Assembly (NCBI GenBank): GCA_029945375.1
Contig: CM057058.1
Coordinates: 2,232,001 to 2,296,000, forward strand
DNA: 64,000 nt
DNA from: Agaricus subrufescens
Lineage: Eukaryota > Basidiomycota > Agaricomycetes > Agaricales > Agaricaceae
Direction: 5' to 3'
The notes below the pieces were generated by a model that did no database searches, had not been told where the DNA came from, and saw nothing but the letters and a program-made list of their open reading frames with translations. This document shows, in pieces, positions 1 through 9,209 of the stretch (positions are counted from its first letter, which is position 1; the number at the start of each line of letters is the position of its first letter). Made by a program: the position numbers and the translations under genes.

Positions 1-696
1 CCGGGACACGGGTAAGAGGAAAAACGGCTCTTGATACACGACAAATCCGGGATAGTGCTCTGACTGGGGGTCAACAGGAGGAGGTAGTTCGCGGGGGACT
101 GACACAAAGTCTAGGTGTCGCTGGGATCGAGAAGTCGAGCTCGAAGGCATAGACCTTTGGCTTAAGGGTAGAGACTGAGACCGAGGAGGCGGGCTGCATG
201 ATTGAGACGACCTTGCAAACGAGTCCTCTTCCACCGGGCAGTTTGCCAACGATGATCGCGATCTCGTTTGAACTTGAGACATGGGTGCTGAGTTTTCCGC
301 AGCAGTGTCTCGTCCAGGTGTCCTCGTGTTCTTAGGCGAGCCAAAGTCTAGCCTACGCGCGGGACTGTCGGGACCCATCAATACGTCCGCGAATCTGGAG
401 AAGCTCTGGTGGTGGTGATGCTGGGTGGCGGGGACGGGTTGCTTGCTGGACGAGGCAAGAGCAGAGGCGGAGAGGGGGGTTTTAGAGGCGAAAAAACCCT
501 CTTCGCTGAGTATTCTGCGCTTCGCCGGGGTGTAGAGGGCGGGGGTGCCGGGCGAAACGGGGCGCTTTGTGCTGGCGGCGAGCTTGGACGAGGACGGGGT
601 GGCGAGAAAGTGGTCGACGGGGAGGTCCTGGAGGGGGCCTCGCGGGGGGCGGGGAGGATTGCGGGAGTTCCTGGAGGAGGCGGAGGGGGCAGGCAT
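1..696 (-). CDS. Unknown Ser/Pro-rich protein, 5' part only
   Basis: An open frame of 232 codons starts at the ATG at 696-694 and runs off the left edge, so the C-terminus is missing. An in-frame TGA at 720-718 supports this start. The product is Ser/Pro/Arg-rich and looks disordered, beginning MPAPSASSRNSRNPPRPPRG. It contains several proline-directed sites, including full S/T-P-x-K/R matches in TPAKRRILSEEG and in FADVLMGPDSPARRLDFGSP. These resemble CDK phosphorylation sites, so a cell-cycle or regulatory role is possible, but that is inference. I do not recognise the family. The upstream region carries a 16-bp palindrome with a TGACGTCA core, about 90 bp before the ATG. Frame continuity over 232 codons in GC-rich DNA is reasonable but not conclusive evidence. 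A small intron could be hidden in it. Confidence 0.55.
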   Translation of the reverse strand, partial: MPAPSASSRNSRNPPRPPRGPLQDLPVDHFLATPSSSKLAASTKRPVSPGTPALYTPAKRRILSEEGFFASKTPLSASALASSSKQPVPATQHHHHQSFSRFADVLMGPDSPARRLDFGSPKNTRTPGRDTAAENSAPMSQVQTRSRSSLANCPVEEDSFARSSQSCSPPPRSQSLPLSQRSMPSSSTSRSQRHLDFVSVPRELPPPVDPQSEHYPGFVVYQEPFFLLPVSR

Positions 697-783
697 CGGG
701 GCGGACCAGGATCGTCGTCACTGATCAACTCGAACCACGCGCCCGCTCCCCCCTGCCACCCGGCTTTCCCACACTGTCACCGT

Positions 784-799
784 CGCGTGACGTCACGCG
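784..799. promoter_or_regulatory. 16-bp palindrome with a CRE (TGACGTCA) core
   Basis: CGCGTGACGTCACGCG is perfectly self-complementary and contains TGACGTCA, the classical ATF/CREB bZIP site. It lies 88 bp upstream of the ATG of the left-edge gene and 55 bp upstream in coordinate from the RPA190 stop, so it probably belongs to the promoter of the left-edge gene. Binding by an Atf1/Sko1-type factor is inferred. Confidence 0.5.
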
Positions 800-853
800 T
801 CAACCCGAAAAAATGTCACATTCTTATCTACCGCTTGTAGCATACTTTTTCCC

Positions 854-3800
854 TTACACAGGCATCACTACGTCAAACACACCCGTCCCCGTGGTGTTCG
901 GCCGTCCGATAACAATGTTCCCAGAAGGCGTCGAGAGGTCGTCAAAGTCCCCGTAGAGCGTCGCATCGGACAGGAACGCGGCCGTCGTCTCGTATGACGC
1001 CTTCAACAGGGGTGATGGGTTCGCAGAAATGCCCTTCCGATTGAACGGCTTGTAGCCACCCTCGAAAGTCTAACCTCTATCAGTTTTGATCCAACGCCCG
1101 GCGTTCCGTAATGACGTACCATGTAGTCCGCAATCAACTCGAGATGTCGTCTGTCCACCTGGATATTATACGCTCCAAACACACCTCCCATTTCCCGTAA
1201 AATAGCTGCCCGCGCCATCTCCACCCCGTACGTCATTAGTATTGCATAGATATCATTAGAATAGATTTCTTCGTCCCTCAAAATACTCTCTCCCGAACTA
1301 GCCGCGAATTTCCACATCCCACGGAAATTAGATCCGTTGGTCGTAAGCTATATTCGGTGAATAAGAGGACGCGAATTGCAAACGGATCAGTCTTGCAACA
1401 ACTGCATGTGATGATCGCTGACCTTAATCTCAGGCTCCTGCCCCTTTTTGCTGTCATCTTTGATCTGGAAACACTCCGTAATTCCTGGGATCTCACGAAT
1501 GACGGTTGCTCGACATGTTCGTTCAACAATGCCGACAAACAACAGCTTGGGCATGTCAGTGGTGAACTAGGAAAACTTGTCAGCACCCTATCTCACTTCA
1601 CATCAAAGTTGCTTACCTCGAGTTCAAACGTGCACTGAGATGCGGTGAAATCGAACGACGTCGCTGGGTTCAAGCGTGACATGAATGCCTCCGATACCCG
1701 GTTGACCTCGTCGTCAAACGAAGATGCCTTTTTCTTCTTCTTCCTCTTCTTCTTGTCATTGTCAACGTCCATGTCTTCATCTTCGGCATAGGCAGCCTCA
1801 ATCTCTGCATCATTAAACTCCCCTTCACCCACTTGATCCTCATCCTCGCTTACATCCTCGTCACTCTCATACGTAGCTTGCTGTTTCTTCTGTCTCGCTC
1901 TCTTTTCATCCTCCGCATCACCATCGCCCATCTCGCTCTCATCATCATCCCCCCTCTTCTTTCTCGGTCCTTCTTCACCCTCTTCTTCCGCATCAGCATC
2001 ATCTCCCTCTCGCGTAGAAGATTTCTTCCCTTTACCCAGATCTGCAATTTGACTTTTAAGATCCGCATCCAACTTCTTCATCTCATTCCCTATTTCCTTC
2101 TTCAACGCCAAAGGGAACCGCACTGCAAAGACGTTCAAGAGGTCAAGAGGCCCAAGGTCATACTCCGACGTATATTCTTCCTCCGGGAAAAAGTTGATCT
2201 CGATGCTGAAAACCGTTCGACGTGCATCCCCTTCAACCTTGGATATCTCGTGTACAACAACATCCTCGACAAGGTGAGATAGAGCGACCCGACTAGCTCG
2301 CTTACAAAAGAGGTCGATTTCAGCCAGGGAGACGCCTTCACGGACACTCATGCTCATCGAAGGTGTCTTCGGCTTCTGAGACGCGGTCATGACAATCTCA
2401 CGTAGTCGAGGAATACCGAGAGTAACATTGGCAGCTCCGTGGCCTATAGCGATGACTCAGTCAATTGTATATGAATAATTAAATTCCCTGAGCATAAAGG
2501 GAAGTCATACCGGCAAAATGGAACGTGTTGAGAGTCATTTGTGTTGACGGTTCGCCGACTCTGATGAAACACATTCAGTAGAGTGATAACTAAGCGCACA
2601 AATACTTACCCCTGAGAAGCCAGTAACCCAACAGCTTCACCTGGTTCGACCAAGCTCCGCATATACTTCACATTCATGATCATCTTGAAGTTGTACATCA
2701 ACATTTTCTCATGTCTCCTCCGTAGTGCTTCTTCATCATCCCCCTTCTTCGTCAATAGATCACTAGGGTTCGTCTTCATATACTGGTCTACGGCCAACGC
2801 GAATTGCTCCGACGTCGCGCCCAAAAACCTGCTTGGACTATACAAAGTCAACGCAGGATCATACTTGTCCCTCTTCGACGGCTGTCCTCTCCGTTTCCTC
2901 TCCGTTGACCTCTTGAGCACTTTTTTCATATACGACATCGCCGTAGAGTCATCTACCACGTCTGCTACACGCATAGGCTGTAGGCGCATCACCAACGACT
3001 CTTCATTCTGCGCTATAAAGTCAAATTGATAAAGATGTTTTTGCTTCGTCACGTCCAGGGCATCTCCGCCATACGCGAATTGATACACAGAATTATCGCT
3101 TCCACGAACAGTATGATCGTAATGCACGCGAATACCTTCCAGATGTTTAATGAGACAGCGTTGAAGATAACCAGATCGAGAAGTCTTCACAGCAGTATCA
3201 ATGAGACCCTCGCGTCCAGCCATACAGTGGAAATAAAACTCCTGAGGCTTGATGCCAGTCAAAAATCGACTTGCAACATAGCCACCAGCAATGGCCTTGG
3301 TATCAAAAGCCCTAAAAGAGGGAAGTGTCTTGCCACTGACCATGACTGGTACACGGCGACCTTCCAACTCTTGTTGACCCAAACCACAGGATATTTGCCG
3401 AGCATTGACCGCAGAACCTTTCGCACCGGATTGGGTCATCGTTTGCATGTTATTATGTGGGAACCTGCGCAATAACTCGTGTGGCAGACAAGCATCCGAT
3501 ATTGATGAGGTGAGTTTCGAAAGTTTAGTCTTGACAGTCATATCGAGGCCAGCCATTTTGTTATCGTCCCGCAAGACGTTCAAAAGAAGTGCCTCCAATG
3601 CCGCTGGGATCTCTTCCGACGGTGTATCCTTGAGAGACGGGAAATTTTCGATAGCAGCTTCCGTCCCCCAGTTCTTCCCTTTCTCCAAGAGCTCGGCACG
3701 TTTCCGATCTCCGTCTGGAGTCAGGATCAAGTCGTCCATTCTACACGTGAAGGCTCGATGTTGCAGGAATTTGGTAAACAAGCGACTCAGAATTCCGAGG

Positions 3801-6800
3801 AGTTTCCCCGCAATATCTGCGCCATACAGTTCGTATACCGAGTGAACGAGACCGTAGTCGCTGGCACCGAATGCTGCCTTATCAAGAACACCACATAGAA
3901 GTTCACCATCCATGAACACCACCTTGTCTTCCTTCGAATCCTTGCCCCAAAGGAAACCTGGAACTTTGGTCTTAGCATTCAAATTAAGGCCTTTGAACTT
4001 CGGTGGAGTGATATTTTTAAGGATGGTCGAGATCTAATGTCACAATGTAAACACAAGGGCCCTTTAAAGACTTGCGGTGACATACAATCTGCTTTCCCGT
4101 CCATAGAGGTTTGGGCTTCCAGATTGTCGGCGGTAGTGTTTCCAGCCTACCAGTTGCACAATAATCCTCGTCTTCAGGTCTCAACGCTCCATACACGAGC
4201 TGGAAATATTCTTCCCGAGTAAAAAACGAATCTTGTTTTGTCATCCACACTCCAGCAACGACATGATCTTGAATTAAACCACGCAATGGGTTACCGGATG
4301 TTGGTACGAGATATTGGTTGTCGGTATTGGCAATCATCATAGCCTCAGCGCGGGCGACATGGTTCTCTGTAGCGAGAACGTAAGATAAAGGACAGTACAC
4401 AGCCGTATTCTATACGCACGGGGGAAATGGATGTTCATTTCTATATATTAAGCGGTTAGAGGTTATATTGGGCTGTTGAGAGTTGGCTCACCATCACCAT
4501 CGAAATCAGCTATTGAAACGGGTTTCATCAGCTCGCAAAAGTATGTAAAGCGTCACATAATTCAATTTACCGTTATAAGAATTGCTGAAACACCGTCAGT
4601 ATTGGAGAGGAGATTACGAAAGAAAGTAAATTCACCAGTTGGCGTAATGCATACGAATCGTCTTCTCTCCTTGAAGTACTTTGGCTTTGTGTACCATCAT
4701 ACTAGGTTTGTGTAACGTTGGCTGCCGATTTAGGATTAAGGCGTCTCCATCTTTCAGGTGTCGATACACTTTCTTGTTAATGGCAGGTGTCCGAGTATGA
4801 AGACCTCTCCTTCCTGCTACCGGCCGATCACCTTCTTGAGGGGTGAGCAACTGATTTGCAATGGCTGTTCGTTGCTCAACGGTGAGTTTGTCCTAACCAA
4901 TAATGTTAATACGATACTATAATTAGAAGAAACAACAAACCAGGGATTGTTGATGTCCGTCCTCATATTCTACCATGGTGGCTCCAGGATATCCATGTGG
5001 ACCAGCAATGACCCTCTGCCGCATCTCATGAAAATTAGAAGGAGTGACAGCCTCAGGGAACGTAAGTTTTCGAGCGAATACGGGTGGTACTCCAATTTCG
5101 TTGGGCTCGATATTAACGTCTGGAGAAATAACTGACCGGGCGGCATAATTGACACGTTTACCCTGACAAAATCGTTATAAGACAACTCCACTTGATAGTC
5201 ATAGCACACACCATCATATGTTTGCGGAACAGCCCCTCTTTTTTCTCCAATCCCTGCTTAACACCAGCCGGAGGGAGTTTGCCTTGCCGCACAGGCTGTG
5301 GGTTTTTGCTGCTATCAATGAAGCTGTTCACATCTACCTGTAGCTGAACCAACCTCTCAAGAAGAGAGGCCAGAAGCTGCTTCCGCTGACCTTCGTCTAC
5401 AGGCTTATCTGTTTTTTCTTGCAAGGCTCGTAGCTCAACGTTGATATCCCTCATACGATAAGAAGTCGTCAAAACTCTGGCCAGCAATTCATTCTGCGGA
5501 TGTTCGAAAAGCGTTTCACCCATTTTCGCGGGAGGGCGGAAACGAGTTGGCGAGACAGGGATAACCTCCATGAAGAATATATCAGCAGAAACAAGGCTGA
5601 GATCCCCGAAAGACAAAGGAGCAAAAGGTCCATGACGACCAAAGATGAGAGAACAAATGACAGCCTCGTTGCAGAAAAGGCGGCGTAGATGTGCGCGACA
5701 TTCTTCTGGTGCCACAACTCGCTCGTTACGACCCCTTGCAGTTTTCACCCTGCCGCTCGCTGCCCTAGGTAGTTGCCCCTCCCTAGCATCGGTGTCGAAC
5801 ATGCTTTTTCCGAGGTCTGGGGCCTCCACACCCTCTGTTTCCTCTTCATCCTCTTCATCCTCATCGCTTTCCGCTGCTTGAGAACCATCCATCTCGACGT
5901 CCGAATCGGCCGATAGTGTAGGCTGTTGAAGGGTCATGAAATTTCCCGCCTTCTCAGCCAACAGGACGTCAGGACGTTTTCTTGATAGAGAACCTTTTTG
6001 TTTAGCCGAGAGGTCGTATTCGACAATTTTGGTGTGACCTTCCTTGCGGTACGTATACCCCACACTAAGATATTTCATCAGTTAAAGTATATTGAAGGTT
6101 ATTTCTAGCCTTACCTGTTACAGTCGCCGTTCTGGCATTTTTTTAGAATAGTATTTTTGAGAAAGTCGTTAATCAGTTCCTTCCGGGCTTGATAAACGAG
6201 GGCATCCTTGTAGTTATCACGGGTACTGCTTTTAGCCCGGGATAGGTGTATGGCGACGTAAAGATTAATTCGTGCTATGAATTGCTGAGGAGTTTCGTCG
6301 GGAACGTCCGCGTCTGTTGATATTTCCATACCCTCATCCTCGTCCTCTCCTCTCCTCGTTTTCGTCTTCTTTTTTCGCACCTTCAATTGTAAGTCATCAA
6401 CACACTGCGCTTCCTCCAAAAGTCCACGTTCTAGAAGTCTAAATTTAGCAATATATTTGCACAGCTAACAGACGCGTCAGAAATAAAGATCGTCAGTCTG
6501 ATGATTTGTATTACATACCACTGTTCGTGTCATTTTGAATCGATGACAAAACATACAACATGCTCGGAGGAGGTTATACATGTTTCCCATAAATAATGGA
6601 TGGAATACGGGAGCAGGAAGTTCAATGTGCCCATAGTGTCCTGGGCAGGTGAAATAAGTGAGATGACAAGTAGCGCAACTAGGTAGTTATAATCCCGTCA
6701 ATCAATATGCGTTGCAAATTGGAGTCAAACATACATGTCAGAGCGATCGCTTGGGCCAAGAGCGGGGTCATAAAGACCACCGATGTTTGGCCGGTTTAGA

Positions 6801-6919
6801 TCATCAAGAAGTACGGGGTTGACAATTTGTTTCACAGAAATGCGGCGAATATCTTTTGTGGAGAGGAAGGAAAAACCGACGCTGTTGACGGTGGAGGGTA
6901 TGGAATGAGCGATATTCAT
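854..6919 (-). CDS. RPA190: DNA-directed RNA polymerase I largest subunit (A190)
   Basis: This is the catalytic subunit of Pol I, which makes the 35S pre-rRNA in the nucleolus. My splice model has 16 exons: 6919-6735, 6678-6519, 6464-6115, 6064-5212, 5162-4941, 4892-4636, 4584-4571, 4509-4492, 4440-4420, 4366-4086, 4033-2610, 2560-2511, 2443-1617, 1566-1423, 1347-1120 and 1069-854. They total 5250 nt and close in frame, giving 1749 aa. Landmarks in order are: the N-terminal zinc site ([18 protein letters not shown], about residue 63); [26 protein letters not shown]; the catalytic NADFDGDEMN (Asp682, Asp684, Asp686); the bridge/trigger region ending [16 protein letters not shown]; a 90-residue acidic then lysine-rich insert (about 1426-1517); and the C-terminal [20 protein letters not shown]. 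Exons 7-9 are microexons of 14, 18 and 21 nt. The intron at 1348-1422 has an unusual GTCAGC donor and is the least certain junction. Confidence 0.96.
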
Positions 6920-7033
6920 TTTGCGCTACTAGGTGACGAATAAAAAAGACTAGCGATTACGAAGATACCGGGAGGATGCACATTAGAGGGAATCGGTATG
7001 TCACCAACTGCAAATATTTCAATGGACTCCGGT

Positions 7034-7072
7034 CACGTGATATATACAAACTAAAAAGAAGTCGTTACGTCC
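7034..7072 (-). promoter_or_regulatory. GACGTAA plus E-box (CACGTG) upstream of RPA190
   Basis: Read toward RPA190, GGACGTAA (7072-7065) is followed after 25 nt by CACGTG (7039-7034, inside TCACGTGA). The E-box ends 114 bp before the RPA190 ATG. The same order and a similar spacing recur upstream of the LON/RING gene and the first RhoGEF gene. The E-box suggests a bHLH or Cbf1-like factor; the binding protein is not known. Confidence 0.4.
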
Positions 7073-7086
7073 AAGGTCTGCGAACA

Positions 7087-8217
7087 CTATACAACACCAC
7101 TCCGCCTATTACCCGCCCATTGCTTCCCTGATTTTATCTTTTGTGCCTCTCCTACTAACTCTGCGATCAGCCCATTGTACGTCTCCGAATCCTGCTGCAA
7201 GGAATCTCTGGTCTGTAGGAGATGCGTCAGGAGATTCGAGGTGTTTGCAGCCTCGGCTCTCAGATCCGCCAGGTGCCGCTCCAGGACTGCAACTGGCTGG
7301 ATTTTCAAGTTATCTGCCGACATCCAGATTCAGATCTGATACAAAAACTCAGATGTTAAACCTCTACTTACCCGCATCCAACTCTAATAGTGTGTTGATA
7401 CGATCCATATTCAAGTTAGGTCCAGGCCCATACTGTGCAATGGTAGAGTTCTGTCGTGAAGGTTGTGGCGTTCCAGAGCGAGCAGGGCGAGCAGGTATGG
7501 GTCCTCGCCCATTGACAGAAGGTGGTGTGGATCTCGGACGTGTGCTAATTTCCAGGGGTGGGAGTGCCTTCCCCTTGGCTGAAGGTAACATTTCGTCGAG
7601 ATTAACAGGGATACCTAATGCAATAAGGTGTTGCCGTCGTATACGTGATTGGGTCCAGTTGGGCAGTTTTATAGGTGGAGGTGTTTGTAACAGCACCTTG
7701 TACATTTCCCGACTGTTATTATGTAGCATCCAATTCCAGAATCAAGAGATTTGGTTACTCACCTTTCTGGCGTTGTTAGGATTTGCGAAATTCCCTCCGC
7801 CTCACGAATGGGATCATCTGTTGTGACTCGCGTAATGTTTTCATCGGCCCAAATGGTATCGAGGATACTTCGAATCTCCTCCGCTAGTTGTGCTCGCTCC
7901 GGTAATGGGTCTAGTCTGAGGGCGTGCCATTCCTGCGGGGGCAAATCATTTGAAAAAGTATCGTCGCTGAAGTTGGTTGTCACATTTGTCGCCTCCCCAA
8001 ATTCCTCAAAGTCTCCAAAGTCATCTCCACCATCCACCGCCGATGTCGGTGCCGTATTAAATTCTTCGAAATCGTCAAAGCTGGAATCGCCAAAGTCTGA
8101 TCTTGAGGCTGGCAATACGGTCGTAGACAAAGATATGGGTGACCCCGTGAAGGAGGCGCTTGTTGAAGTAGGGTCACTTCCCCATACTGAAGCACCAAAG
8201 GTCAAATCGTCATCCAT
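7087..8217 (-). CDS. LAA2-like (DUF5102) AP-1 accessory protein
   Basis: Exons 8217-7763, 7712-7372 and 7313-7087 sum to 1023 nt and encode 340 aa. The N-terminal third is acidic with repeated D/E-F motifs (FDDFEEF, DFGDFEEFGE), the kind of short peptide that binds clathrin-adaptor ear domains. The middle carries KLPNWTQSRIRRQHLIALG followed by IPVNLDEM, which I recognise as the conserved block of the DUF5102/Laa2 family. The C-terminus is helical, with heptad-like Leu spacing (VLERHLADLRAEAANTSNLL). In yeast Laa2 works with Laa1 and AP-1 at the trans-Golgi/endosome, so an AP-1 role is inferred from the family. The second intron needs the AG at 7314; the nearer AG would put a stop codon in frame. 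The gene lies 167 bp upstream of RPA190 in tandem and 107 bp from the divergent Rrn11-like gene. Confidence 0.65.
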
Positions 8218-8324
8218 GAATGGCGTAGTGGTCCTAAATTGCTGTATGAAGTAGAGGCGGAGTATACCTTTGGTGTTGTTTGCAACCGACTAATTAGCTG
8301 CAATGATGCCAGTTTACCATCATC

Positions 8325-9199
8325 ATGTCCCGGAACCATGGCTTTCTCTTCGCTTCCCTTAACTCAAAGCAACCTCGCAGCGCCCGGCGAGTTCACATAA
8401 GACGCTTGTGTGACATATTGCAGCTTTGTATACAGCGTGATGACCTGGTCAGGGCCAGCCGAGCTTGGGCAATCTTAGTTCGATGCAAAGAATTTCATTG
8501 GGACAAGCACTGGGCGACCGGGCTTTACATCCTCAATGGAGGCGGGACGTCACTCGAGAATGTACAACAGAGAATCGATTATCTCCGTGCCATGATGCTA
8601 CGGGATACGGACAAGGTACCGCTTTTCTTTAATATGACAAGCCACAGACCAACCCTTCCCATAGGAAGGAATGCTCAAAGAAATTGTCCTTCTTCTCATC
8701 ATGTCCAAAAAGTATCGAGATGCCTTAGACGAACTAGAACTGTGAGCCTTGTTTATCCAGTCTTTCACGCGTGCTTATTCGTTAGTTATCTACCTTCGTT
8801 TCCCTACCAAGATAATGCCGTCCTCCATATCTATGCCGGGCTTTTATCATTGCAGCTTGCGCAAAAACCAGACGGTATGTCAGTCATATATGTGAAAGCC
8901 AACTGGCCACTTACTCGTTGCCTCGTAGCTCATACATTAGACAAGTCCCTTCTCCGAGATGCTCAGGTTCATCTGAACCAAGCGCGAACAATTGATCCGT
9001 CCAACAATGTCCCAGGTGCTTTTCTCCAGAGGGTATATACAAATTTTCATTCTGGATATGATATAGCATCTCACGGCTTCGGGCTCAATAGATCGAAATA
9101 TTGCAAAAACAATCAGACGATACAAATCTTATTGATTCAGAAGATGAACTGATGCAGATGGATGACTCTATACCACAGCGCAAGCGCTTTAAGAAATAA
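8325..9199 (+). CDS. Rrn11/TAF1A-like Pol I initiation factor
   Basis: Five exons (8325-8615, 8665-8741, 8786-8874, 8929-9032, 9092-9199) sum to 669 nt and give a 222-aa protein. Introns are 44-59 nt and all have GT..AG ends. The N-terminal region (LCDILQLCIQRDDLVRASRA, then WAILVRCKEFHWDKHWATG) and the following helical pairs (YRDALDELEL, VLHIYAGLLSLQLAQ, LLRDAQVHLNQARTIDP) resemble the TPR-like helical repeats of Rrn11/TAF1A. That protein is a subunit of the core factor/SL1 complex that recruits Pol I to the rDNA promoter. The C-terminus ends in a basic PQRKRFKK tail after an acidic stretch, so it may hold a nuclear signal. The family call rests on recall of this helical pattern and is moderate. 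An out-of-frame ATG at 8303 precedes the start. The stop lies only 10 bp from the convergent Rix1 stop. Confidence 0.55.
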
Positions 9200-9209
9200 T
9201 GCAGCTCTA

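Noticed and set aside
409..956. Long + strand frames over the left-edge gene (143 and 129 codons, Gly-rich)
   Set aside because: They are the complement of a GC-rich Ser/Pro-rich frame on the minus strand. The minus frame has SP/TP motifs and runs on through the window edge, whereas the + frames show only low-complexity glycine.
2690..3845. Plus-strand frames of 117-149 codons opposite RPA190
   Set aside because: They are antisense shadows of conserved RPA190 coding sequence, with no start context or domain.
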